Positions 25,669 through 33,339 are shown, counted from the first letter of the stretch. The stretch: DNA of 64,000 nt from Bacteroidota bacterium (GCA_023251875.1 JAHEXY010000003.1:434001-498000), one strand, 5' to 3'. Notes: generated by a model not told the origin, from the sequence alone. Program-made: numbers and translations.

Positions 25669-26172
25669 TCAAATTTGTTCCCATAATTCTATTTTATTTC
25701 CTTCCTTGTCAAGTATGTGAACAAATTTTCCATAATCATAAGTTGCAATACTATCAAGTACGGTTACTCCGTTTTCTTTTAGTTTTTTTACAAGCCCTTC
25801 AATATTTTGTACTCTATAATTAATCATAAATTCTTTTTTTGAAGGAGCAAAATATTCACTGCCTTTTTTAAACAAACACCATTGGAGCGTGTTAACTTCA
25901 TCAGGTTTGTTTACATTTCTTGATTCAAAACTAGAACCATACTCATTGCTTACGAGCCCTAAGTTCTTACTATACCATTCTCTTGATTCTTTGGGATTAT
26001 CAGAAAAAAAGAAAATCCCTCCAATGCCAATTACCTTAGGAGTTGTGTCGTTAGCTGAAGCGATGTTTGTTGTTTCATTTTTTTGTTCTTCCATATTTTT
26101 TGTTTTTTTATTTATCAAATTGTAACTAATAAGAATTGTTACAATTGAAATAGTTATTATTGGTTTAATCAT
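25669..26172 (-). CDS. VOC-family (glyoxalase-like) protein with N-terminal membrane anchor
   Basis: A 167-residue protein with an N-terminal hydrophobic segment (PIITISIVTILISYNLI, residues 3-19) and then one vicinal-oxygen-chelate fold, about residues 45-165. VOC landmarks are GIFFFSDNPKESREWYSKNLG and the closing HILDKEGNKIELWE, whose Glu is a typical metal ligand. I start at the ATG at 26172, one base after the preceding stop; a longer frame to 26295 would run through the upstream gene. The anchor is unusual for glyoxalase-like proteins. Function unknown; detoxification or antibiotic binding are possibilities. Confidence 0.82.
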   Translation of the reverse strand: MIKPIITISIVTILISYNLINKKTKNMEEQKNETTNIASANDTTPKVIGIGGIFFFSDNPKESREWYSKNLGLVSNEYGSSFESRNVNKPDEVNTLQWCLFKKGSEYFAPSKKEFMINYRVQNIEGLVKKLKENGVTVLDSIATYDYGKFVHILDKEGNKIELWEQI

Positions 26173-26173
26173 T

Positions 26174-26614
26174 TTATATTTGTCCTTTATATTTCGGGGC
26201 AAAGTCAACCATCCATTCAATACCATATTTATCACGAAACATACCAAAATAGGAACCCCAAGGACTGTCAGTAATTGGCATTTCAATTTGTCCACCTGTT
26301 GAAAGTCCGTTAAATAATTTATCGGCTTCTTCTTTGCTTTCTGTACTGATTACAATTTTACTTCTGTTCTCATTTTCATTTGTTCGCCCCATAGCTTCCG
26401 GAACATCATTTGCCATCAACATACTACATTTACCAATAGGTAAAGCAATGTGCATAATTTTATTTTCTTCTTTTTTTGCTACTGGAAATTCAGGGCTTGC
26501 AAGATCTTTGAAACGAATAATTTTTGCAAACTCTCCGCCAAATACTGATTTGTAAAAATTGAATGCTTCTTCAGCATTTCCATTGAAATTGAAGTGAGGA
26601 TTTATTTGTGCCAT
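26174..26614 (-). CDS. PhnB-like VOC-family protein
   Basis: A 146-residue VOC protein of the PhnB/YjdN type. It starts MAQINPHFNFNGNAEEAFNFYKS (quoted in part: NGNAEEAFNFYKSVFGG is diagnostic) and ends with SPWGSYFGMFRDKYGIEWMVDF. Members of this group are often annotated as 3-demethylubiquinone methyltransferase-like, but they are not methyltransferases and have no proven activity. The gene is followed after a single base by the membrane-anchored VOC gene and preceded by another VOC gene 28 bases upstream, so all three probably form one transcript from the promoter near 27183. Confidence 0.88.
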   Translation of the reverse strand: MAQINPHFNFNGNAEEAFNFYKSVFGGEFAKIIRFKDLASPEFPVAKKEENKIMHIALPIGKCSMLMANDVPEAMGRTNENENRSKIVISTESKEEADKLFNGLSTGGQIEMPITDSPWGSYFGMFRDKYGIEWMVDFAPKYKGQI

Positions 26615-26642
26615 TTTTTTTATTTGTTAAAATTAATTCAGT

Positions 26643-27062
26643 TTATGCGTTTGGTTGTTCTGTTGGAAATTTTGTAATATCCATATAGAAAACTTCCCAC
26701 GTATGTCCATCAAAATCTTCAATGGTTCTTTGTTGCATAAAACCATAATCTCTCATTTCGCTAGGTTCTGTTCCACCAGCTTTTAAACCATTCGTCAAAA
26801 TGTTGTTTACTTCATCAACACTTTCAACTGATAGAGAAAATAGACCAGCTATATTGTTTTTGGTGTCTGCAATGGGTTTTGTTATAAATCCAATAAACTT
26901 TTCGTGTGTCATTATCATCACAAAAATGTTTTCACTCCAAACCATACATTTTGCTGTATCATCTGAAAATTGTGGATTATTTGTAAACCCTAATGCAGTG
27001 TAAAAGTCCATAGATTTTTGAAGGTTTTTTACTGCTAAATTGATAAAAACTTGTTTTGCCAT
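26643..27062 (-). CDS. VOC-family (glyoxalase/extradiol dioxygenase-like) protein
   Basis: A 139-residue one-domain VOC protein. The first beta-alpha unit reads FINLAVKNLQKSMDFYTALGF, and the closing strand DFDGHTWEVFYMD carries the usual Glu metal ligand. It is first in a row of three VOC genes on the minus strand and lies behind a clear Bacteroidota promoter. Closest families are glyoxalase-like proteins involved in resistance or aldehyde detoxification; the substrate cannot be read from sequence. Presence of three different VOC folds in a row suggests repeated recruitment rather than recent duplication, because they differ strongly from one another. Confidence 0.87.
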   Translation of the reverse strand: MAKQVFINLAVKNLQKSMDFYTALGFTNNPQFSDDTAKCMVWSENIFVMIMTHEKFIGFITKPIADTKNNIAGLFSLSVESVDEVNNILTNGLKAGGTEPSEMRDYGFMQQRTIEDFDGHTWEVFYMDITKFPTEQPNA

Positions 27063-27153
27063 AAAATAAAATTTTGATTGTTAAATTTATTTTTTCCCTT
27101 TTTCTGTCAGTTTTTTATTGCGACAATACAATGACCGTTAACTATTTATTAAG

Positions 27154-27183
27154 CAAATGTACCTATAAATATTCGACTACAAA
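27154..27183 (-). promoter_or_regulatory. Bacteroidota promoter for the VOC gene run
   Basis: On the minus strand TTTG (27183-27180) is followed after 18 bases by TACATTTG (27161-27154). This fits the TTTG-N18/19-TAnnTTTG consensus. Transcription would start near 27147, about 85 bases upstream of the first VOC start codon. The cold-shock gene has the same -7 box and spacing. Confidence 0.7.
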
Positions 27184-27347
27184 CGGTTGCAATCAACAAA
27201 ATTCGATTATAAACAATTAATAACCGAATCTTTTTTGCAATTGCCCTCAACTTTGTGATATCAAACTAAGCAACAAACTTTTTTGATAAACCAAACTCAA
27301 ATTTAATTATTAACCGTTTGCATAATGCAAGCACAAAACCAAATCTT

Positions 27348-27686
27348 ATGAACACACTACGTAACAAAGTACAATTAATCGGAAATTTAGGTTCTAATCC
27401 GGAAATCAAAAACCTTGATGGCGGAAAAAAATTAGCTAAACTAAACCTGGCTACGAATGAAACCTACAAAAATGCAAAGGGTGAAAAAGTAACCGAAACA
27501 CAATGGCACAATTTAATTGCCTGGGGTAAAACGGCAGATATTATTGAAAAATATCTTTTAAAAGGCCATGAAGTGGCAATTGAGGGTAAGTTGGTGAATA
27601 ATAATTATACCGATAAAGAAGGCGTAAAACGCTATACCACCGAAATTCAAATTAACGAATTGCTAATGTTGGGTGGTAAGAAATAG
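27348..27686 (+). CDS. ssb: Single-stranded DNA-binding protein (short form)
   Basis: OB-fold protein of 112 residues that coats single-stranded DNA. The fold is clear from MNTLRNKVQLIGNLGSNPEI, WHNLIAWGKTADI and IEGKLVNNNYTDKEGVKRYTTEI (read across residues 1-105). I start at the ATG at 27348; an upstream TTG at 27318 would add ten unconserved residues. The protein ends at LMLGGKK directly after the OB fold. It therefore lacks the acidic DDDIPF-type C-terminal tip that recruits partner proteins in canonical SSB, so it may be an accessory paralogue. It is convergent with the cold-shock gene. Confidence 0.9.
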   Translation: MNTLRNKVQLIGNLGSNPEIKNLDGGKKLAKLNLATNETYKNAKGEKVTETQWHNLIAWGKTADIIEKYLLKGHEVAIEGKLVNNNYTDKEGVKRYTTEIQINELLMLGGKK

Positions 27687-27711
27687 GATTAAAAGAAGGC
27701 CTCAAAAAAAG

Positions 27712-27742
27712 AAATCCCATCTGCTTTAAGCGGATGGGATTT
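27712..27742. terminator. Bidirectional terminator between ssb and cold-shock gene
   Basis: AAATCCCATC pairs with GATGGGATTT, and inner bases extend the stem to about 13 pairs around a TTTAA loop. An A-run precedes it (27705-27710) and a T-rich end follows, so it can stop transcripts arriving from both ssb (+) and the cold-shock gene (-). Confidence 0.8.
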
Positions 27743-27762
27743 ACATGTTAAATAAAATAAAC

Positions 27763-27957
27763 TTATGCTAGTGTTACGTTAACGGCATTTAAACCTTTTT
27801 TGCCATTTTGTACTTCATACTTTACTTTATCATTTTCACGAATTTGGTCAATTAAACCTGAAACGTGAACAAAGATGTCTTTTTGACTGCTGTCTTCCGG
27901 AGTAATGAATCCGAAACCTTTGGTTGTGTTGAAAAACTTTACGGTACCTTTTTGCAT
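27763..27957 (-). CDS. Cold-shock domain protein
   Basis: A 64-residue CspA-type nucleic-acid chaperone. RNP1 is KGFGFI (residues 13-18) and RNP2 is DIFVH (27-31), preceded by the usual GTVKFFN. It binds single-stranded RNA and DNA and melts structures during cold or growth transitions. The gene is monocistronic, with a promoter of the same type and spacing as that of the VOC run and a terminator shared with ssb. Codon use and length are ordinary for Bacteroidota Csp proteins. Which of the several Csp paralogues usual in a genome this is cannot be told. Confidence 0.96.
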   Translation of the reverse strand: MQKGTVKFFNTTKGFGFITPEDSSQKDIFVHVSGLIDQIRENDKVKYEVQNGKKGLNAVNVTLA

Positions 27958-27983
27958 AAAAAATTTAATTTAAAAATAATAAG

Positions 27984-28013
27984 CAAATGTAATTAAAATA
28001 TATAAATATCAAA
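27984..28013 (-). promoter_or_regulatory. Bacteroidota promoter of the cold-shock gene
   Basis: Minus-strand TTTG (28013-28010) is followed after 18 bases by TACATTTG (27991-27984). The predicted start of transcription is near 27977, giving a leader of only about 20 bases before the ATG at 27957. Confidence 0.7.
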
Positions 28014-28077
28014 GAATGAAACTTATTTTTTTATTGATTACTATGCTCTATTTTAGTGAATATCATATAGTTTAATT

Positions 28078-29388
28078 CTAAATAAGCATAAGTATCGGGT
28101 TCTCTAGTAAATTTTTAAAGGTTTGTAAAAATGCTGCTCCTGTTGCTCCATCTACAACCCTGTGATCACATGAAAGGGTAACTTTCATCACATTCCCGGG
28201 CATAACAACATTATTTTTAACCACAGGGACTTGCCTAATAGCACCCACTGCCATAATACAAGCATCTGGAGGATTGATAATAGCTGTAAATTCTTCAATA
28301 CCAAACATTCCTAAATTTGAAATGGTAAATGTATTGCCGGTCCAATCTGCAGGTTGTAGTTTTTTATCTTTTGCTTTTTGAGCAAGGGCTTTTACTTCGT
28401 GTCCAATTTGTACAAATGATTTTGAATCAGCAAAGCGAACTACTGGAACAAGAAGACCCTCATCAACGGCAACGGCAACACCAATATGAATATGTTCGTT
28501 GTAACGAATAGTAGCTTGCCCTGAGCCTGTCGAAGGGTCTCCTTGCCAAGATGAATTAACTTTAGGATGTTTGCGTAAAGCAACCGCAGTAGCTTTTAAT
28601 ACAATATCGTTAAAAGAAATTTTTTCATTTAAAGTTTCATTCATTTGTTTGCGTGCATCTACAACCTGATCCATGTTAATTTCCATGGTTAAGTAAAAAT
28701 GGGGTGCAGAAAACTTGCTTTCAGCTAAACGTTTGGCAATGGTTTTACGCATTTGCGAAACATCTTCTTCATGGTAGCTTTCTTTTGTTATGGCTTGAGA
28801 ATAGGAACCCGAATACCCTTTAAAATTTTCAATATCTCGTTTCACAATTCGGCCAAAATCACCTGAGCCCTTCATCGCATTAATATCAATTCCTTTTTCT
28901 TCAGCCATTTTTTTGGCTAGGGGAGAAGCTTTTAATCTGTTATTAGTTGTTAGTTGTTCGTTATTAGTAATGTTGATTTCTTGTTTGGTATTTTTAGTTT
29001 CGGGCTTAGAAACTTTAGTTTCTTGTTTTAATGCATTTTCAGATGTTGATGCAGTTTTTGCTTCTACCTTTTTTTCTTGAATTTTCTCTCCTGGTTTTGA
29101 ATTCTTAATTCTTAATTCTTCATTCTTAATTATTTCTTTAATGTCTTCACCTTCATTTCCTAAAATGGCTAAAATAGAATCAACAGGAGCGGCTTTTCCG
29201 GTTTCAACGCCTATATGTAATAGCGTACCTGTTTGAAACGATTCAAATTCCATAGTGGCTTTGTCGGTTTCAATATCGGCAAGCAATTCGCCTGATTTAA
29301 CTTTATCACCCACTTTTTTATACCATTTTGCTACCACGCCTTCTGTCATGGTATCACTCAATTTGGGCATTTTTACTATTTCGGCCAT
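28078..29388 (-). CDS. pdhC: Pyruvate dehydrogenase complex E2, dihydrolipoamide acetyltransferase
   Basis: Core subunit that moves the acetyl group from E1 to CoA. Residues 1-80 are a lipoyl domain with the lipoylated Lys in ETDKATMEFES. A peripheral-subunit-binding domain lies near 152-190 (ASPLAKKMAEEKGIDI, GDFGRIVKRDI). The catalytic domain from about 215 ends with SCDHRVVDGATGAAFL, which holds the active His and Asp. The protein has one lipoyl domain. Oddities: the first linker encodes IIKNEELRIKN (residues 85-96), the second ITNNEQLTTNNR (139-150), and the catalytic domain has an extra DPSTGSGQA (283-291). All three match intergenic-type repeat DNA. E1 and E3 genes are not in the window. 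Confidence 0.94.
   Translation of the reverse strand: MAEIVKMPKLSDTMTEGVVAKWYKKVGDKVKSGELLADIETDKATMEFESFQTGTLLHIGVETGKAAPVDSILAILGNEGEDIKEIIKNEELRIKNSKPGEKIQEKKVEAKTASTSENALKQETKVSKPETKNTKQEINITNNEQLTTNNRLKASPLAKKMAEEKGIDINAMKGSGDFGRIVKRDIENFKGYSGSYSQAITKESYHEEDVSQMRKTIAKRLAESKFSAPHFYLTMEINMDQVVDARKQMNETLNEKISFNDIVLKATAVALRKHPKVNSSWQGDPSTGSGQATIRYNEHIHIGVAVAVDEGLLVPVVRFADSKSFVQIGHEVKALAQKAKDKKLQPADWTGNTFTISNLGMFGIEEFTAIINPPDACIMAVGAIRQVPVVKNNVVMPGNVMKVTLSCDHRVVDGATGAAFLQTFKNLLENPILMLI
28516..28540. repeat. Palindromic repeat inserted in frame in the E2 catalytic domain
   Basis: CCCTGAGCCTGTCGAAGGG (28519-28537) is an imperfect palindrome of a type seen between genes in many bacteria. Here it is read in frame on the minus strand as PSTGSGQA, between GD and TIRYNE, where other E2 proteins have only one or two residues. 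Its GC content stands out from the gene around it. Confidence 0.8.
28939..28974. repeat. TTAGTTGTT-type repeat inside the E2 gene
   Basis: This stretch shares an exact 26-base match with the intergenic repeat at 46091-46116 between ndk and psd. In the E2 gene it encodes the linker peptide ITNNEQLTTNNR in front of the subunit-binding domain. The identity across two unrelated places shows that it is a dispersed element. Confidence 0.8.
29101..29136. repeat. AATTCTTA-type tandem repeat inside the E2 gene
   Basis: Three direct copies of ATTCTTA-A with a fourth variant CATTCTTAATT form a short array. On the coding strand they give IIKNEELRIKN directly after the lipoyl domain. Arrays of this type are usual between genes in Bacteroidota; I see no second copy in this window, so its repeat nature rests on internal periodicity. 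Confidence 0.6.
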
Positions 29389-29540
29389 TTTTATAATAGA
29401 TTATAAATGATAAATCACAATATTTTTTTATGGGTGATAAAGATAAAAATATTTGCTTGATGCATTTCTTTGTGATCAAATAAATTTCTGATGCTAAAAT
29501 CTGAGAGGCAATATATTTGTATATTCGCGAGGTGAAATAA

Positions 29541-30347
29541 TTGATTGAATTGAAAGAAACTGACCTTAAAATAATCCAAATTAATTTGCTTGATGCATTT
29601 AAAAATGCCATTGATGCCAAATCGTTTCTAAAAATTCTTAATTCAAAAAAAAAATTAGAAATCCCAGTTGATTACTTTCAATTTTACACATCAGTTTCAT
29701 CTGTTTATTCCTCAAAAATTGAAGGGGAAGACATTGATTTTGATAGCTATTTTAAATACAAATTTCAGAAAGTAAAGTACAAGCCCGATTATACAAGAAG
29801 AGCAGATGATTTGTATAAAACGTACGAATTTATTTATAAGAATAAACTTAGTCTTAGCAATGTTAAAAAAGCACATGCCGTATTAAGCAAGCATTTGCTT
29901 CCAAAATCACAACAAGGGAGTTTTAGGAATAATCCTATGTTTGTAGTGAATAAGGAAGATAAAATAGAATATGTTGCTGTGGAGCCTTCATTAATAAAAT
30001 CTGAATTGAAAAAATTATTTGAGGATATTGATTTTTTACTAAGTGCAAAATTAGATCCCATTTCAGTTTTTTACTTTGCATCGCATATTCATCTTACCTT
30101 TGTAAAAATACATCCATTTCAAGATGGCAACGGAAGAACAGCAAGGCTTTTGGAAAAGTGGTTTATAAAAGAGCATTTGGGCGAAAAAGCAACTTCTGTA
30201 CCTCTTGAAAGAAATTATTATAATAATTTGAAATTCTATTATTCCAATATCAAAAAACTAGGTATCGAATATCCTGAATTGAATTATTCAAAATCTTTAG
30301 CATTTTTGTTAATGACCATTACGAGCTTTGTTGAAAATAAACTTTAG
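29541..30347 (+). CDS. Fic-family protein (putative AMP transferase)
   Basis: A 268-residue Fic enzyme that transfers a nucleotide moiety, usually AMP, to a hydroxyl side chain of a target protein. The active-site motif HPFQDGNGRTAR (His191 to Arg202) is complete. An N-terminal inhibitory motif of the class II type, S-x3-E-G (Ser57 to Gly62, SSKIEG), is present, so activity is probably self-restrained. The only early start codons are TTG; the TTG at 29541 follows an SD-like GAGGTG by 6 bases and a TATATTTG box at 29512. The next gene starts 3 bases after the stop. The last ~75 bases of this gene recur in broken form at 30880. Confidence 0.9.
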   Translation: MIELKETDLKIIQINLLDAFKNAIDAKSFLKILNSKKKLEIPVDYFQFYTSVSSVYSSKIEGEDIDFDSYFKYKFQKVKYKPDYTRRADDLYKTYEFIYKNKLSLSNVKKAHAVLSKHLLPKSQQGSFRNNPMFVVNKEDKIEYVAVEPSLIKSELKKLFEDIDFLLSAKLDPISVFYFASHIHLTFVKIHPFQDGNGRTARLLEKWFIKEHLGEKATSVPLERNYYNNLKFYYSNIKKLGIEYPELNYSKSLAFLLMTITSFVENKL

Positions 30348-30350
30348 CAG

Positions 30351-30887
30351 ATGAGTAAATTTTCAGTAGAATATCATATAAAAAGCTCTTATCAAAAAAC
30401 ACTTCAAAGTCTTAAGCAATATTATGAAGAAAAAAACTATTTTGATATTGAAATTTTATCCGTTGAAGAAATCCAAAAATTGAATTTGGATGATTTTGAT
30501 CTTGAATATATACAATACGTTGTTCTTGAAAGTTCTTCTAACGGATGGACAATTATAGTTTCGGATTACAACCGAGATGAAAATTTAGTCAAGTTTATTT
30601 CGCAAAAATGCCAATGTCCGGCTTTGTATGGACATAACAATGATTCTACAGATAACTGGCGTTGGATCTATTTTGAAGAAGGCAATATAATTGATGAATA
30701 TTGGTATCTTGGCCAAGAAAAAGATAAGGGGTATAGAATAGGGGAAGGGGATCAAATTAAGAATCTGTATAATATTTTTAAAGCTAAGGGTACAAAATAT
30801 TTACATGAGATATTTAGTCATATATTGAGCTCAAATATGAATTTTTGTGTCATGCGAATTAATAAAGAAGCACATTTAATATCCTGA
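30351..30887 (+). CDS. Hypothetical protein linked to fic
   Basis: A 178-residue acidic protein I do not recognise. It is soluble in appearance, with a predicted alpha/beta mix: an N-terminal helix (SYQKTLQSLKQYYEE), a strand-rich middle with many aromatic residues (NWRWIYFEEGNIIDEYWYLGQ) and a helical C-terminus. It begins 3 bases after the fic stop, so it is almost certainly co-translated and could be a Fic target, regulator or unrelated passenger. Its last few codons and stop codon lie inside a duplicated fragment of the fic 3' end (30880 onward), so its own natural C-terminus may have been altered. Confidence 0.72.
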   Translation: MSKFSVEYHIKSSYQKTLQSLKQYYEEKNYFDIEILSVEEIQKLNLDDFDLEYIQYVVLESSSNGWTIIVSDYNRDENLVKFISQKCQCPALYGHNNDSTDNWRWIYFEEGNIIDEYWYLGQEKDKGYRIGEGDQIKNLYNIFKAKGTKYLHEIFSHILSSNMNFCVMRINKEAHLIS

Positions 30888-30964
30888 ACCTGACTATTCA
30901 AAATTTTTAGCATTTTTGTTAATGACAATTACGAACTTTACTAAAACCAACCTTGAACTTTAAA
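30880..30964 (+). pseudogene. Broken duplicate of the fic 3' end
   Basis: DNA from TATCCTGAA onward closely copies 30270-30347 of the fic gene. The translated remnant reads YPEPDYSK and, after a +1 frameshift in an A/T run, LAFLLMTITNF, against YPELNYSK and LAFLLMTITSF in fic. The frameshift and the lack of any upstream coding part show that it is not functional. It lies directly upstream of the beta-oxidation gene, with a CTTTGAACT-type repeat at its end. Confidence 0.85.
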
Positions 30965-30984
30965 CTTTCAAACTTTGAACTAAC
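30951..30984 (+). repeat. AACTTTGAAC-type low-complexity repeat before a start codon
   Basis: ACCTTGAACTTTAAACTTTCAAACTTTGAACTAAC-like sequence (split here: CCTTGAACTTTAAACTTTC and AAACTTTGAACTAAC) precedes the ATG of the beta-oxidation gene. Related strings precede aroQ (55912-55977) and cinA (56487-56535), so it is a dispersed family that tends to end at start codons. Confidence 0.65.
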
Positions 30985-33117
30985 ATGACAACAACAGAAA
31001 AACAAACCTACCTAACAATAGAAAAACAAGATGGCATTGGTGTTATTTGGATGGATATGCCCGGAGAACCTGTAAACAAAGTTTCTCTTGATTTGGTAGA
31101 TGAATTTGAAAGGGCTTTTCAAACCATACAAAATGATGCTGAAATAAAAGCGGCTGTATTAATAAGTCGTAAAAAAACTTTTATTGCAGGAGCTGATATT
31201 GAAAAATTTTTAGCAATGGGCCCTGGAGAAGCGGTAAAAGCAGCTTTAGGTGGACATACAATGCTCAATAAATTAGAAAATTCTAAAAAACCATTTGTGG
31301 CTGCTATAAATGGAGCCTGCATGGGAGGTGGCTTGGAATTATCAATGGCTTGTGCGGGTAGAGTTGCCAGTAAAGATGGCTCGACCATTCTTGCATTGCC
31401 CGAAGTAAAACTAGGCTTGTTGCCGGGTATGGGCGGAACCTATCGCTTGCCTCGCTTGGTGGGTATTCAAAAAGGTTTAGACATGATGCTTACCGGAAAA
31501 AATATTTATGCTTTGCAAGCTTATAAAATGGGCTTGGTTGATGATTTGGTGGATGCCCCTAAATTACTTTCGGCAGCTAAAAAATTAGCAATGAAACTAG
31601 CAAAAGGTGAATTTAAAAGAGAAAGCAAACTGTCGTTTGTAAATAAAGTAATAGAAAGTGCTTTAATGCGCAACATCATTTTTACCAAAGCCAAGGAAAT
31701 GACATTGAGAGCTACTTTTGGGAATTATCCTGCACCTATAAAAATTTTGGAATCGGTTCGTTTTGGATTGAGTAATTCACAAGAAGCAGCAGGTAAAAAA
31801 GAAACGCAATTGTTTGATGAATTATTACAAACACCACAATCAAAACAATTGATCAATATCTTTTTTGCGATGACGGATATGAAAAAAAATCCGATGAAGG
31901 ATAAAGTAAAAGATGTGGATACATTGGCTGTTTTAGGTGCAGGCTTTATGGGCGAGGGGATTGCTGAAGTAAGCGTTCAAAATAAAATGAATGTGATGCT
32001 TAAAGATCTTTCTGCAGATACGATTGCAACAGCTAAAAAAAATATTTGGAAAGCACTTTCTAAAAAAGTGAAAAATAAATCAATGATTAAAGCTGATGCA
32101 GAAACATTGATGAATAAAATAACAGCCAATCTTGATTATTCAGGTTTTCATAAAGCAGATATGATTATTGAAGCAGTTTTTGAAGATCTAAAAGTAAAAC
32201 ATAAAGTATTGCAAGAAACAGAAACCAACCTTAGACCGGATTGTATTTTTGCCTCTAATACATCAGCATTGCCCATTTCTGAAATTGCGAAAGCTTCAAA
32301 GCGCCCAGAAAATGTGATTGGCATGCATTATTTTTCTCCTGTTCCCAAAATGCCATTGCTCGAAATTATTGTTACTGATAAAACGGCTGAATGGGTTACT
32401 GCAACAGCTTTGGAAGTAGGTATTCGCCAAGGAAAAACATGCATTGTAGTAAAAGATGGCCCCGGATTTTATACCACAAGAATTTTATGTCCGCTCTTAA
32501 ATGAAGCCTTGTTATTATTAGAAGAAGGTGCAGATATGCTGCAATTGGATAAAGTAATGCGACAATTTGGTTTTCCTGTTGGCCCGGTTACTTTAATGGA
32601 TGAAGTAGGTATAGATGTTGGAGCTCATATTACTGAAGGTGGCTTAGGTATTTTGTTTGAACAACGTGGAGGTAAAGCGAGTGATGCTATGAAAAAAATG
32701 GCTGAGGCTGGATTCAAAGGTCGTAAAAACAAAAAAGGATTTTATTTGTATGACGAACAAACCGGTAAAAAAATAAAAGGAAAAGTAAATGATGAAGCAT
32801 ATAAATTTTTTGGAGGCAATACACGCAAGCAATTTTCTTCAGAAGAAATTCAAGATCGTATTTCATTAATGATGGTGAATGAAGCGGTATACTGTTTACA
32901 AGAAAACATTTTACTATCTGCTCGAGATGGCGATATGGGTGCAGTGTTTGGTTTAGGATTTCCGCCCTTTTTAGGTGGGCCATTCCGTTATATAGATACG
33001 CTGGGTGCAGATAAAATTGTTGCTAAAATGGAGGCCTTACAACAAAAATTTGGAAACAGATTTAAACCGGCCACTCTATTAACTGAATATGCAAAAGCAA
33101 AGAAGGAGTTTCATTAG
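30985..33117 (+). CDS. fadJ: Enoyl-CoA hydratase/3-hydroxyacyl-CoA dehydrogenase fusion (beta-oxidation alpha subunit)
   Basis: Catalyses hydration of 2-enoyl-CoA and NAD-dependent oxidation of the 3-hydroxyacyl-CoA in fatty-acid beta-oxidation. Residues 1 to about 280 are a crotonase domain with oxyanion-hole segments FIAGADIEKF and GACMGGGLELSMAC and the catalytic region LGLLPGMGGTYRLPRLVG. From about 308 a Rossmann motif VLGAGFMGEGIAE starts the dehydrogenase domain, with HYFSPVPKMPLLE carrying the active His, followed by two C-terminal helical domains. Length 710 residues is typical of FadJ/FadB. A thiolase partner is not visible beside it. FadB versus FadJ cannot be settled by sequence. 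Confidence 0.93.
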   Translation: MTTTEKQTYLTIEKQDGIGVIWMDMPGEPVNKVSLDLVDEFERAFQTIQNDAEIKAAVLISRKKTFIAGADIEKFLAMGPGEAVKAALGGHTMLNKLENSKKPFVAAINGACMGGGLELSMACAGRVASKDGSTILALPEVKLGLLPGMGGTYRLPRLVGIQKGLDMMLTGKNIYALQAYKMGLVDDLVDAPKLLSAAKKLAMKLAKGEFKRESKLSFVNKVIESALMRNIIFTKAKEMTLRATFGNYPAPIKILESVRFGLSNSQEAAGKKETQLFDELLQTPQSKQLINIFFAMTDMKKNPMKDKVKDVDTLAVLGAGFMGEGIAEVSVQNKMNVMLKDLSADTIATAKKNIWKALSKKVKNKSMIKADAETLMNKITANLDYSGFHKADMIIEAVFEDLKVKHKVLQETETNLRPDCIFASNTSALPISEIAKASKRPENVIGMHYFSPVPKMPLLEIIVTDKTAEWVTATALEVGIRQGKTCIVVKDGPGFYTTRILCPLLNEALLLLEEGADMLQLDKVMRQFGFPVGPVTLMDEVGIDVGAHITEGGLGILFEQRGGKASDAMKKMAEAGFKGRKNKKGFYLYDEQTGKKIKGKVNDEAYKFFGGNTRKQFSSEEIQDRISLMMVNEAVYCLQENILLSARDGDMGAVFGLGFPPFLGGPFRYIDTLGADKIVAKMEALQQKFGNRFKPATLLTEYAKAKKEFH

Positions 33118-33339
33118 TAAATAATCCGTTTTTGTACATGAGAATCTATTTTAATCAGTAGCAAAAAAACCTGTTACTTCTTTTACTTTTCCAATTGGTA
33201 AATCAGCAAGATGAAACGGCTATTTCTTTATCAAAAGTATTGTTTTTATTAACCTAAACATCACCTTATAATTTGATTGTATTATTTACTATTTTTGTTC
33301 AAAAAATACCATAAACAGAGATTAAAAAAAATAGCCTTC

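Noticed and set aside
29354-29620. 88-residue minus-strand frame between the E2 gene and fic
   Set aside because: It overlaps the starts of both well-supported genes and has no family features; it is an antisense shadow of fic and the gap.
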